Shown here in pieces: positions 46,542-57,790 of a stretch of 64,000 nt of DNA. The stretch comes from Tenrec ecaudatus. Lineage: Eukaryota > Chordata > Mammalia > Afrosoricida > Tenrecidae. The DNA lies in NCBI RefSeq assembly GCF_050624435.1, contig NW_027459433.1, forward strand, positions 718,207-782,206, written 5' to 3'. A program made the position numbers and the translations under genes. The notes under the pieces were generated by a model. The model ran no database searches. It saw only the letters and a program-made list of their open reading frames with translations, and was not told the DNA's origin. Each line of letters starts with the position of its first letter. The first letter of the stretch is position 1.

Positions 46542-46658
46542 GTCACTCTAATGTGTGCAATGAGCAAAGCTCCACATGGTGCAAGCGCTGACCAAGATCC
46601 AATTTCTGTCACTCTTCCCAGTGCAATGGGACAATTCCCTTGGGGTGCAGGAGCTGAC
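46542..46658 (-). repeat. 66-bp-period direct duplication next to the env stop
   Basis: Blocks 46542-46592 and 46608-46658 align without gaps over 51 bp with 17 differences. The shared core includes GTCAGC, TGCACC and ATTGCAC on the minus strand. It is older or more diverged than the neighbouring 57-bp duplication. Confidence 0.65.
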
Positions 46659-46670
46659 AACTTATGGGGG

Positions 46671-48461
46671 TTAATTTTCTCTTAACAAAGAAAGCCAAAG
46701 ATCATGGGAACCACCGCGCTCAATCGCTAAGAGCGCCTGCGTGATGATGACTTTGTCACGTTTTTGCTGGGCTTTAAGCTTGCAGAGCAACCATAGCAAC
46801 AACACTCCTCCACAGCACATTATTGCAGCAAATGTAAACACCCCCACCCACTCTTTAAAGTAGGAAAAGGCAGTAGAAAGCCAAGAAGTAAAATCTCCAA
46901 CAGTTATGGGTTTCATTCTTGTGCCATTAAGAGTCGTAATCTGCATCCGGAGTTGTTCTTGAAGTTCTTCCAGCTCAGCTGTCCATTGTCCTGTAAGATA
47001 CTGGGATATATTCTTGCTGCTAAAAGAAGACTCATTCAAGAATTTTAAAGGTGTTATGCACAAATTAGGTGTTGAAGAAACACAACTTAATTGCACCATG
47101 CTCGTAAGAGTATCCACTTGGTGTTGTAATAAATCAACTCTCTGGTTCACTAACAGTAAACCAGACATTAATCGAGCATCCAACATATGGACTGTAGATA
47201 AAGCTTCTGATGTAGATTGTGTAATATTGCTAATGACATTTGCTGTCATTACTTGATTAGACATAGCCAATCCTGCTGTAACCGCTGCTGCAGCTGAGAT
47301 AGTAATAGCTGTAATAATTGCTGCGGTAATGCCAAAATCTCTTTTATATCTATAAAGTGTAGCAATAGGAAAAGTATTGGGATCTGCTTCAACCGGTACA
47401 GGTATCATAGTGGGAATCTTTACTATCAAGGCAAATGCCTCAGAGCCATTCCAACATTCAGTAAGCCAACACTGACTGCTAAATCTATTACATGAAGCTT
47501 CCCAAAATGTATCATTTGCATGACTAAAGTTGAATGTTAACAGAAAGAAAAATGGGGGCTGGACACAAACAGGTGATGGCTGAAATTGCACTCTTGATAT
47601 ATTAACCATAGTATTTACTTTCAGCCTCTTTGTAGTGGTATTGTATACACCAGTGACATTGTATAAAGTATCATTAATTCCAAACATTTTTGCAAAAGGA
47701 GTTACTATCGTAGATGCTCCACGTTGATTATATACCATCCATTCATACCATGGCCAGGTATTATCAGGACCAGTGGTATTAGTATTACTATTCCATTTTG
47801 CTTTACCTAAAGTCGGAGTCATATCAAAACCTGGTATAATAAGGTTGCTCCGATAATTTGGAGACTGACATTGAGTAAAAGTAGGCGGAAAACTTTTTTC
47901 AGGTGAGCAACTAGGTAATATGACACGTCTGGTCACATTAGGTGGCACTACTGATCCATTAATGGGCCCAGAGGGCCTGGATCCTTCACGAATCACCGTA
48001 AGTGTTGTTGTATTTACACGTTTTCCTTTCTCAGAGGTGCCACTTCCACCTGTAGCACCTTGTGCAACTTTCATAAGGGTGGATATAATATTATTAAATG
48101 TAGAGTCTCCAGAAGGATCCACCCAATTGACTAAAGATCCATTTCTTACAGATATACAAGGTGCACTAGTATTGATGGTGGTAAAACACAAACTATATGC
48201 CAATGTAAAATTGCTTGCATTATATACTTTAGGAGGCTCCCCTCTAGGCGTAATACATGGTATTCCCAAATCACATTGCGTTGATAAGAATAAGGGTAAT
48301 ATTGACGCATTCGAGTGTATGGGAATAGGTACAGGCCAAGTTTTAGCTATGGCCCATAAAAAAACTCCTTTAACTATTGGGGTCCATATTACCATCAGTA
48401 TCAGCAACATTATTAGGTTGATCATCGTCTTCTTCATTCTTCCTGCTCGCACGATCTTCAT
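46671..48461 (-). CDS. env: Endogenous retrovirus envelope glycoprotein, complete 596-codon ORF (class II, betaretrovirus-like)
   Basis: This is an uninterrupted Env precursor that would be made in the secretory pathway, cut into surface (SU) and transmembrane (TM) subunits, and mediate receptor binding and membrane fusion. Visible landmarks: a basic leader and hydrophobic signal segment at residues 14-27; SU to residue 374 with about 16 N-X-S/T sites; a furin-type site RYKR at 371-374; an Ala/Ile-rich fusion peptide at about 376-400; a heptad-like coiled-coil region at about 401-455; a C-X7-C disulfide loop at 460-468; four more glycosylation sites in TM; a Trp-rich pre-membrane segment; a membrane span at about 539-560; and a 36-residue tail. 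The C-X7-C loop, and no CX6CC, is the class II arrangement. The first Met is chosen because it is the first AUG after a candidate splice acceptor and overlaps integrase in another frame, as in betaretroviruses; Met9 and Met13 are alternatives. Length suits class II Envs. Function and expression are unknown. Confidence 0.93.
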   Translation of the reverse strand: MKIVRAGRMKKTMINLIMLLILMVIWTPIVKGVFLWAIAKTWPVPIPIHSNASILPLFLSTQCDLGIPCITPRGEPPKVYNASNFTLAYSLCFTTINTSAPCISVRNGSLVNWVDPSGDSTFNNIISTLMKVAQGATGGSGTSEKGKRVNTTTLTVIREGSRPSGPINGSVVPPNVTRRVILPSCSPEKSFPPTFTQCQSPNYRSNLIIPGFDMTPTLGKAKWNSNTNTTGPDNTWPWYEWMVYNQRGASTIVTPFAKMFGINDTLYNVTGVYNTTTKRLKVNTMVNISRVQFQPSPVCVQPPFFFLLTFNFSHANDTFWEASCNRFSSQCWLTECWNGSEAFALIVKIPTMIPVPVEADPNTFPIATLYRYKRDFGITAAIITAITISAAAAVTAGLAMSNQVMTANVISNITQSTSEALSTVHMLDARLMSGLLLVNQRVDLLQHQVDTLTSMVQLSCVSSTPNLCITPLKFLNESSFSSKNISQYLTGQWTAELEELQEQLRMQITTLNGTRMKPITVGDFTSWLSTAFSYFKEWVGVFTFAAIMCCGGVLLLWLLCKLKAQQKRDKVIITQALLAIERGGSHDLWLSLLREN

Positions 48462-48690
48462 CCTCCTTAATTAATCTCACCAGTCTCTCTGGCACCCAGA
48501 TGGGGTTTTCTTCTTTCTGTGGAAAAACACAAATTGCTCCCCTGGACCTGATTAATATGGGGTCCGGGCCATACCATTTGTTGTCTAGGACATTTTTCCA
48601 TCGGGCCATTTCCTTTGGTGGCTTTGGCCATTGTCCATGTCTGTCTGCAGCTGATTGGCCTTTCTCATCCAGATTTAAAAAAATTTCAGT
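48370..48690 (-). pseudogene. pol: Retroviral pol remnant: integrase C-terminal end
   Basis: The frame reads the end of a betaretroviral integrase. A segment with [12 protein letters not shown] is followed by a basic, Trp-containing DNA-binding domain ([19 protein letters not shown], then WVPERLVRL) and an acidic tail ending at 48370. Its last 92 nt overlap the start of env in a different frame, a normal pol/env arrangement. Everything upstream (catalytic core, RNase H, reverse transcriptase, protease, gag) is missing, because the frame runs into antisense L1 sequence at about 48675-48690. It cannot encode an active enzyme. Open sequence continues a few codons past the likely junction, so the exact edge is uncertain. 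Confidence 0.85.
48516..48533 (-). other. Candidate env 3' splice site
   Basis: The minus strand reads TTTGTGTTTTTCCACAG then AAAGAAG, a strong pyrimidine tract with CAG; the exon would begin at 48516. The env ATG lies 55 nt downstream and is the first ATG after the site, as in a spliced env mRNA. No matching donor is in the remaining provirus. Confidence 0.55.
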
Positions 48691-49065
48691 TTCTCCCTAT
48701 TGAGTAAGATGCTGGCAGTTGGTTTTTCATATATGTCCCTGATTTCATTGAGAATTTCCCTTCGATTCCTATTTTTTAGTATTTGTATCTAGAATGGCTG
48801 TTAGATATTATCAAATACCTTTTCTGAATCAATTGAAATGCTCATGTGGTTGTTTTTCTTTTTTATATGGTAGATCACATTCATTATTTTTCTCATTTCA
48901 AACCATCTTTGCATCCCTGGAACCAATCTCACCTGCTGTGGTTCTTTTGCTTAGCTTTTTGATAGATTGTTGGATTCTGTTGGCCAGGATTTTGAGATTT
49001 TGCCCCTATATTCATAAGGGATATTGGTTTACAGTTTTGTTTTGTTTGAAATATTTATTTCTGTT
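48687..49065 (-). mobile_element. Antisense L1 ORF2 fragment (reverse transcriptase region)
   Basis: The plus strand reads typical antisense L1 ORF2, for example 'gatgctggcagttggttttt' and 'ctttgcatccctggaacc', with stops in all frames. It starts abruptly at the integrase remnant; the rest of ORF2 and the 3' end that should precede it are absent. Confidence 0.75.
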
Positions 49066-49534
49066 GACAAATAAATGAAATTTTGTCTTAAAGCATGGTG
49101 CAGCATGGGTAACAATGTTCACTCACGGTACTCACATGTGGGTGTATCTGCATGTGGGCGGACCCACCTAGAGACAGATAGAGGAGCGGTGTCTTGGTTC
49201 CTAAGAACATTGGTAACACAGAAAAATATGAGAAAAAAGACAAAAAGGATGGTAATAGAAATAAATTAATAAAAATATCTATTAAAGGCTACAAAAGAGA
49301 GACAATGGGAAGAAAACATAAAATTTAAATTTACAAGACATATTTTTGTTTTAAATTCTATACCATTGGCTAAATTAACTACACCATCAATAAAATTGCC
49401 TTATGCCCAAGGGGATGATTGATAATGTTCTCTAACAGAAAATAACAATTATATCTCTGAGGTGAACCAGAGCCAGATGAACCATAAATATGTGAATGGA
49501 TTTTGCACTTGCACTTAATTCTAGCCTCAATCTA
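49066..49534. other. No recognised feature
   Basis: AT-rich, with no assignable repeat or frame. Confidence 0.35.
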
Positions 49535-49765
49535 AGTACAATTAGTTCTTATGAAATGGCCCTATTTGATGCTCGTCCTCATGAAGAAATCACTCAAGAC
49601 ATGAATGCTATAGGAAAGTGTAATGAAGAAACTAGATGGTGCCCACCTATCAGAAAAAAATAGCCTCTGGGGTCTTAAAAGCTGGTCTTAAACAGCCATC
49701 TAAGTGAGGGATCAACTAAGTCCATGTGGAAGAAGCACACCAGCCTGTAAGGTCCTAGGATTTTA
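49535..49765 (+). mobile_element. L1 3' UTR fragment
   Basis: 'aaactagatggtgcccacct', 'ctctggggtcttaaaagctg' and 'tggaagaagcacaccagcct' belong to the L1 3' UTR module. Confidence 0.7.
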
Positions 49766-49979
49766 ACTCATGAAATTCAAATCTGAAGGAGGGAATGATA
49801 TCAGCTTCAATTATGAACACCTGGTTTTAAGGTTGTGGATAACATTTGCAAGCTCTGGGGAATCCTCTCTGACCAGAGCCATGGGGTGTGAACAGCCCTG
49901 TTATCAGACAGATAGCATTGTAAAATTGGTTATTGCAGATGTATTTAAGTTAAAATTTATACATCTCCCTTTTGACTCA

Positions 49980-50880
49980 TTTTAAATATATTCCAGTTCT
50001 TTTAACCTCTGCTTTCTTTTCTAGAGCTTTTTTTAATCTGTTTTCTTTGTTATTGTTGTTAGGCTTTTAAAAATACATTTTTCTGTATATGAAATCCAGG
50101 ATAACTAAATCTATATAGACAATGGTTTGGGGGCTATGGCAGGGGAGGTTGGGGGAAATAACATGAATACAATAAAGAAAAAATGTTCTAAAATTGATTG
50201 TGGTGATAATGATTATTACAATTTATCTTAATATAATTGAGCTATTGTATGGCATGTGAGTCATATGCCAATAAAAGTGTTTTTGTAAATGAATTAAAAC
50301 AATTTTTCCAAGCTGTTCTCAGCCTGCTAATTGTTTCTGTCTTGGAAATTTCAACGACAATATGTTCCAGTGTTTTCTTTTGGGATCTGTGGTGTTTTGG
50401 GTTCTCTCTGCTTCCTGGAGAATTATTTTCTCCTCCTCTGTTCTGTTAAGGAAGTATTATTCCGGAATTTCTTATATGGATAGAATCCCACTTCATTCTT
50501 ATGTTTTCTTCAGATTCTTTTGTTCTTTTAGCTGATTGTATCACTCATAAATTGGAGTTAAGAGATATGCCTTCAAACTCACCAATTCAGCTTTCCATTT
50601 CTTCAATTCTCTTACTCTGTTCTTCTAAATTGTTGCCTAATTCTCTTATCTTAATATTTTCTGCATTTCTTTTTAGAGGTTTTTGTTGAAGATATCTAGC
50701 TTTTCTATTCTGACCATTGTTCTCGCAGACTCTTTGTTGAAAGTACATGACAACATTTTTCTGAATTCAATTTATGATAGTTTCAGAGCCTGTTCTTTTT
50801 AAGAAAATTCCTTGAGATCTGAGTGTTGTTCATTTGTTAATCCTTCTTCTGATGAATCAGGAGTGACTGCTGCCACTGCA
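49980..50880 (-). mobile_element. Probable old L1 ORF1/5' region, antisense
   Basis: AT-rich antisense sequence such as 'ccatttcttcaattctctta' and 'gttgcctaattctcttatct' looks like the coiled-coil part of an L1 ORF1. Family unresolved. Confidence 0.4.
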
Positions 50881-51544
50881 GCATCGTGGCCGGGTATTAC
50901 GCTTGGGAGGGCTGCTAGATTTTGTGGGAGTCGATGACTTTGTTGAGTAGTGCCAGAAATGAATAATAGAAGAGGGACGGGGGAGGGAAAAAAGGCTTTG
51001 GGCAGTAAAAGGCTGTACTAAGAAAAGTTGGGAGGGGGAGGAACACTGTACTTGAGTGTATTCTTCCCTAAGGCCTAGAGCTTCTTAACATAGTCCGTCA
51101 AAGCACAGGCAATCTTCAGGAAAACCATCATGGTGCCAAGTTTGTCCTTGGGATAGCCTAGGCTGGTCCTTTGGGACCTATGCTCCGGGAACTGTGCAGG
51201 CCAGCTTGCTTGGAGAGCTGGAAGCCACATGGGACCTGCGTGCTTATTACACGTGAAGCTTTGGACCCTGCTCACAATGATAGTCTTTGAGGAGTGGAGC
51301 TGGGTTGCTGTAGCCAGCAGTGCAGAATGGAGCTACAGATGGGTAGCAGGAGACCACTGGGCGCCTCTTCAGTGGACCTGCTCTTTCCTTCCCTTCTCTG
51401 CTTGCTCCCACAGTCTCTGATATATGGAAGCCTCCTTTTACTTCACTTTCAAGCCATTGTCTGAGATCACAGGCCACCTGTCTTTTCTTAGGGCCTAGTC
51501 TATCCTGGTTGTTACATAAGGATCTACCTGTGTGTATGTGTTCA
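50881..51544. other. Unassigned
   Basis: GC-richer than its flanks. It could be an L1 5' UTR continuing from the left, but no landmark is decisive. Confidence 0.3.
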
Positions 51545-53335
51545 GTTGGACATGTTCTAGTCCCCTTTCTTTAATGTTTTTAAAAGTTTCTATAGAACTG
51601 GTGTCAGCACTTCTGAATTTTTTATGAAATATCCCAGTGAAGCCATCTTGCCATTGACTTTTCTTTTTATATATATTTTTGGTCTTTTTTGAAGGGGTGG
51701 AGCAGGGGGTTAATCACATTCTGAATTGCTTATTTCATAATTACTCTGCTTAAACCTATTTCTATTCATATTAGTTTAGGTATGTCGTATATTTTCAGGA
51801 ATTTGTCCCATTCATCTGCACTTTCAAATCTGTTGCAGTTCTTTTTCATAGTGTTATGATTCTTTATTCAATGAATATGTTGTGTTGTCTCCAGATTCAT
51901 TTCTTTTGATTATTTGCCCTCCCCCCCCCCCACCCCCCCAGTATATCCAGTAGTTTGTTTCAGTGATTCTTTTCAAAGAACCAACTTCTGGTTTGATTGA
52001 TTTTTTTCTGTTGTTTAACTGTATTCTATTTCATTTCTTTCTCACTGGTATTTATTATTCATTTCAGCTAGTATCTTTGGCCTCTTGCTCTTCCTTTCCT
52101 TTTTGTTCAAGTTTTCATTTAAACAATTGATTTTCATCCATCTTTTTAAATATGGGCATGTATTGCTATGAATTTCCCTCTGAGAATGGTTTGCGCTGTG
52201 TCATAAAGGATTTGGTATGTTGTGCTTTCCTTTATATTTGATACCAAGTATATTTTTATTTCACTTTTAATTTCTTACATAGAGAAATTGTTTTCTAGTC
52301 GTACAATATTTAATTTTGGTATAATAATAATTATTCATTTTTATTCTTCCTGTGATTGATTTCTTACTTCATACCATTATGGTCAGAAAGTATGCTTTGT
52401 ATGATTTTAATGTTTTAAAACTTGAGATTTGTGGCATAATCTGTAGTTGGTTCTGGAAAAATTATCCTGTGAAAATGTCTGCTGATGATGGATGGAGTGT
52501 TCTAAGTTAAATTGGCTTATGATTTTCTTTATGTTCTTAATGTCCTTATTGATTCACTTTTTAAATGTTCTGTCGAGAACTGAAATTGAAGGTTTCAAAA
52601 CTACAAATATTAATAGCGGCACTGTAATTTTTTTCTTTGATATTAGTGTTTGTGTCATGTTTTTGGACAGGTTAGGTGAATATATGCTAATAATTGTTGT
52701 ATCTTCTTGAAGTATTAGCCCTTTTATTATGTAATAGCCTTTATCAGTATGACCACACTCCTTTTTTTGGGTGCTGGTTGCACGGAACATTTTTTCCATC
52801 CTTTATTTTCAGTCAGTTTGTGTCCTAATGTGAATGTGTGTTTTGTGTAGGTAACAAAAGATGAATCATGTTTTTTATCCAGTCTATCACTCTGCCTTTT
52901 GTGTAAATATTTTGGCTATTTACATTTTCTTCATTCTTTTAGCTAATTGGGTTTTGAGTTTCTTTTATCTGGTTTCTCTTTTTATCAATTTTCCTGTTAT
53001 TTTTTGTATTTAGCATCTTTTGTTATGAGCTTTAATTCCTCTTTACATATTCTCTTAGTGGTTACTACAAATATTATACTATACAACATGCAATTACAGT
53101 AACATTTAGCATGCAATCAACAATGAATGTGAAATATTAAGTATTCCTGGTTTACTGTTCCCTCTCCTTTTTCTGTTGGTGAACCTCCAGTGACAGTAAT
53201 GTACACCCTACATCCAGTAGTCGTAATATGTACTTATTTTCTGAGATCTCTGTCTGACTCCTTCCTCCCCCTTTGTGTACATTTGAGTGTTTGATTAATG
53301 TTCTTTCCTTTCCATTTAGAAAACTTCCTTAAGTA
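51545..53335 (-). mobile_element. Old L1 ORF2 (N-terminal half), antisense
   Basis: 'gtgaagccatcttgccattg', 'caaagaaccaacttctggtt', 'catttctttctcactgg' and 'cataccattatggtcagaaa' are successive antisense ORF2 landmarks. The frame is destroyed. A poly-C run sits at 51921-51940. Confidence 0.8.
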
Positions 53336-53505
53336 CATGTAGGGCTGGTCTGGTATTGCCAAATTCCCAAGGCTTCTGGTTATTTGGGACTCTTCTTCCC
53401 TGTTTCAAAGAAATGCCTTGACTTAGTGCTTTTCTGTTGTTTCCTTTTTAATTAAAGTAGGGCGATGCCATCTATCGGTTGGCGTGTGTCACATATTGGT
53501 ATAAG

Positions 53506-53724
53506 GAGCCCTGGTGGTGCAGATTGGTGTGATACTGCTAACCACAAGTCAGCAATTCACATCCATCTTTCTCTGTAGGGGAAAGATCAAGCTATTGCTC
53601 CCATAAACATGTACGCTCTCAGAACTCTAGGGTAAAAAAAGAAACCAAGAAACCATGGGGAGCAGTTTTACTCTTCCCATAGGGACACGAACAGTCAGAA
53701 TCAACTTGAAGGCAGTGGGTTTTT
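53506..53724 (+). repeat. AfroSINE, near full length
   Basis: 'gagccctggtggtgcagatt' to 'cttgaaggcagtgggttttt', with an A-rich insertion in the middle. Confidence 0.9.
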
Positions 53725-54897
53725 ACCTGTTGTTATGGAATTAAAGAATTTCCGATTTATTACCAAAGGTTTATAATTCATTACTGTGCTTAGATTTCTG
53801 GTGTTCAAATTGTGCCAGACAGGTCAACCTATCTGCTAAGTTTTTGCACTGCACCATCATTGTTTTGGTTGTTTTATTACGTGGTTCCTGAGATACTCCA
53901 GATTTACCTTGTACATTGCTGCCATTTACCCCAGAATCAGCCATTTCTCCAATGACTGCCGGTTCATTTGACAAGAGAATGATTCTTGAGGTCGATTAGG
54001 TTACCAGATGGGCTCATTGCTACAGGGATATCCTTGCTTGTTGGCTGAACTCAGTGTCTTACACTCATTCTACAGAAGGAGAAATAGCATGACCTTTCCC
54101 CCTGCGTAGCGCCCATTCTTTTCCAAATTTTAGCGTAAAGTTTCACTGTAATTTACAATGCATATTGCAAAGCACAACAACCATGCTTCTTCCCTTTGTC
54201 GCTGAATTTTCCTCCAATTTAGCTAACATTTTAACTTTCTTTCTCTTTCTCTCAGCTGGTAATCTTTGTTTTCTCGATGAGGCTGCCCTTGGCAAATATA
54301 AGATTTTAGTCAGATCGCTTTCAGTGGCAGTTTTTACTGCTATTGTGGACACTACAATGGATTTATCAAATGTTCTTTCTCTTTAAGCATCATTTCAGCT
54401 TTTTCTTTTTTTTCCCCAACTGTCCATCTTGATTTTCCTGGTGAGGCTGCCTTTGATAAAAGGAAATATAAGATGGTAACCCGCTATCTTTGGTTTGATA
54501 CTTTTTTCTGCTGTGTATTTTGCTGGACACCATAATGGCTTTCTGTGGCCTCTGTAAGAAACCCAGAGTCCTTTGTTCTTAATGCTGTGATAGACCTGAG
54601 TGGACTTGCTACTTCACAAGACTTTCCCCAGATTCCTTATCACCTTCAACATCCACAGCCACCCACTTAAGCAAGTGATAACTTAAAAACAGTAGTCTGA
54701 CTTCCATCCTTCCAGAGAGCCACCAAGTAGACGTGCTAAGGCCCTGCTGCTCCAGCTCAGGCTCCACACATCTCTACCAGTTGTAATGGACTATGCTCCT
54801 AGGTTTTGTGTTACTAAATCTCAAGACAGAGAGACTTCGACTCGTTGTATATCAGGCATCAGCTTTCTCACACTGCTGAGTGGTAGGGATGTGTCTA
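53725..54897. other. Unassigned; possible ancient repeat and a diverged tandem duplication
   Basis: 53760-54060 ('cagaatcagccatttctcca') resembles a mammal-wide relic, perhaps HAL1/L1. 54245-54375 and 54415-54545 look like diverged copies of one segment. Confidence 0.35.
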
Positions 54898-55098
54898 AAG
54901 GAGTCCTAGTGGTACTTAGTGGCTATGTTTGGGTGCTGTTAAAATCTAGGTCAGTCGTTCAAACCCATCAGCCAGTCTGTGGGAGCGAGATGAAGCCGTC
55001 TGTTCCTGTAAAGATTTTCCACCTCAAAAACCGAAAGAAGTAGTTCTCTGCCCTATATGGTCGTTGTGAGTCAGAATCAACTTGTTATCAGCAGTGGA
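54898..55098 (+). repeat. AfroSINE
   Basis: 'ggagtcctagtggtacttag' to 'aatcaacttgttatcagcag'. Confidence 0.85.
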
Positions 55099-55214
55099 CA
55101 TTTTCAGAATACCTATTTGGAATATAAGAAGAACCACACAAGAAGCAGGCCACCAGATAAATATGACTGTGGATGTTGCTTCCAAGATCCGTGCTGCCCA
55201 GTGGAAAGGGAAAT

Positions 55215-55410
55215 GAGCTGCAAGTGCACACAGTTGATGCATCCCACTGCCGACTGCGAGGCTGGCAGTTTGAGTCCACCCACATTGAAAGGGATATTGA
55301 AAGAAAGACCTGGTGATCTACTTCTGAAAAATCACCATCGAAAACCCTGTGAAGCACAGTTCTACTCTGACACCCATGGGGTTGGCAGTACTACTCAACC
55401 GGGTGCCTAG
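55215..55410 (+). repeat. Long-form AfroSINE
   Basis: 'ggcagtttgagtccacccac' (B box), 'acctggtgatctacttctga' and a diverged tail. Confidence 0.8.
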
Positions 55411-55460
55411 CAAGACACCATTCTTTGTGGGATTTTTCCTATTTTAATTACCATCCATTG

Positions 55461-57790
55461 CTTTTTATTTTTTTAATCATTTTACTGAGGGCTCGTACAA
55501 CATTTATCACAATCCATACGTACATCCATTGTGTCAAGCACATTTGTACATTTCTTGCCATCATCATTCTCAAAATATTTCTTTCTGCTTGAGCCCTTGG
55601 TATCAGCTCCTCATTTTTCCCCTCCCTCCTAACCCTTCTCCCTCATGAATCCTTGATAAATTTATAAATTATTATTATTTTGCCATGTCTTACACTGTCC
55701 AGCATCTTCCTTCACCCACATTTCTGTTGTCTGTCCCCCAGGGGGTGGTTATATGTAGATCCTTGTGATCAGTTCCTGCTTTCTACCCCTCCGTCCCTCC
55801 ACCCTTCCTGTTTCGCCGCTCTCACCACTGGTCCTGAGAGGGTCATCTGTCCTGGAGTGCCTCTGTTTCCAGTTCCTGTGTGTACCAGTATACATCCTTT
55901 GGTCTAGCTGGATTTGTAAGGTAGAATTGGGATGATGATAGTGGGGAGGAGGAAGCATTGAAACTAGAGTAAAGTTGTATGTTTCATCATTGCTACACAG
56001 CACCTTGACTTGCTCATCTCCTCCCTGCAACCCTTCTGTGAGGGGATCTCCACTTGCCTACAGATGGGCTTTGGATCCCCACTCTGCACTGCCCCTCAAT
56101 CACAGTGATAATAATATTTTTGTTCTTTGATGCCTGATACCTGAACCCATCAACATCTCATGATCACACAGGGTAGTGTGCTTCTTCCATGTGGGATTTA
56201 TTGCTTCTCAGCTAAATGGCCTCTTTATTTTTAAGCCATTAAGACCCTAGGTGCTATATCTTTTGATAGCCAGGCACTACCAGCTTTCTTCACCACATTT
56301 GCTTACGCACCTGTGTTGTCTTCAGCGATCGTGTTGGGAAGGTGAGCCTTATGGAATGCCAGTTTAATAGAACAAGTGTTCTTGCATTGAGGGAGTACTT
56401 GAGTAGAGGCCCAATGTCCATCAGCTACGTTAATACTATAAATATATGCACATAGATCGATTATTTCCCCATTGTCATATATAAATATGTTTGCATATGT
56501 ACATGCCTGTATTTAGACCTCTATAAATATCCTTTGCCTTCTAGTTCTTTCCTCTATTTCCTTTTACTTTTATCTTGTCCCTCTATCATGCTCAGCCTTC
56601 ATTTGGGTTTCAGTAATTCCTCTCAGTTACATTACCCTTGAACAAGCCCTACCAGGCCTTTTACACCCTCCTCATCACTGATTTTGGATCACTTGTTATT
56701 CCATTGTCCCTGGGATTTATTAACACCACTTCCTTTCCCCCACCTCTCCCTCTACTATGTCCCCTGGAACCTTCGGTCCTGTTGTTTTCTCCTCCAGATT
56801 GTTTATCCAGACTCTTTTATCTAGACAGACCTGCAGAGATAATACTATGCACAAACCAAGACAGAGCAAAACAAAGCAACAAAAAAGAAAATAGCTCAAG
56901 GTCTATTGACATTTAGGAGTGTTTTCTGGTGGAGTCTGATGGAGTGCCACACCATGGCCCCAAAGTCTATTTTTGGTATTCCCTCGAGACGTCCTTGCTC
57001 TGCTCCCCTTGCTGTTCTGTTGCACGCCTTTAGTGTTTTGCCTCGGTGTGGTGGGGTCTGATCAGGCATAATTCCCTCACTGTGTATCCAGTGTTGTCCC
57101 CTATAGGGCTATGGGCCAGTGAGGGATGTCATGTCTCATAGTGGGGTTGACCATATGGCCCTCTCTAGCTATTGGCTGCTCTGAGCAGGGATATCATCTT
57201 CAAGTCTTGGTGGGCCAGGATGTGCTCCACTCTCTCTTCCTCCCCCCTCATTTGCTCCTGTGTGCTCTGATCAGACATGTCCCTCTCCCTGAGCTGTAGC
57301 TTCAGTGCTGCCCCTAAGGTAAATTCTTCAGGGGGCAGGGGTGGTTGTCCACATAGTTGGGATTGGGGCCTGTCTCTCAGACCCCTCTACTGGTTCCCTG
57401 CTTCATGCCAGTATGTTGCATTCACATCTTAGAGCACCGCTTTGTAGTCTGGTCCCTCTTTCCCTGAGAAGATATGAATAATACACTCCCCTTGGGGGAG
57501 TTAGTGCCCTGTTCCCCAACTACTCATTTGTTTTTTCTCTCTTTCCCCTTCCTTTTTAGTTGTCTACCATATGTATTCCTGGATTTGGTCTGGTCCCTGC
57601 CATACTCCCTGAACCTGAACCCAGGAATGTTTATATACAATAGTTTTTTCCCTAAGCCCGTTTTGCACTTTTTTTTTTTAAAGCTTTCCTCATCAGACTC
57701 ATATAGTACTTCTCATTTTCTGCTTGGCTTACTTCGCTTAGTATAATTTCCTCCAATTCTTTCCAATGTGCTTCATGCATTCATCACTAC
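55461..57790 (-). mobile_element. L1 copy A: 3' UTR and last bases of ORF2
   Basis: Reading leftwards it ends at poly(T) 55461-55475 and 'tttactgagggctcgtacaa'. The 3' UTR is about 1.9-2.3 kb with one copy of the 240-bp module (56106-56365). The right edge has 'cttacttcgcttagtataat'-type ORF2-end sequence. 5'-truncated. Confidence 0.85.

Noticed and set aside
47920..48474. 184-codon plus-strand frame over env
   Set aside because: It is the shadow of env on the opposite strand, has no domain, and matches nothing expected on that strand of a retrovirus.
48370..48609. Rec- or Rem-like accessory protein overlapping env
   Set aside because: The reading frame matches integrase C-terminus, and no Arg-rich nuclear localisation motif is present.
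45985..48690. Env as a processed (L1-mobilised) copy of a viral mRNA
   Set aside because: The 3' end contains full U5 past the polyadenylation signal and no A-tail, which fits integrated proviral DNA.
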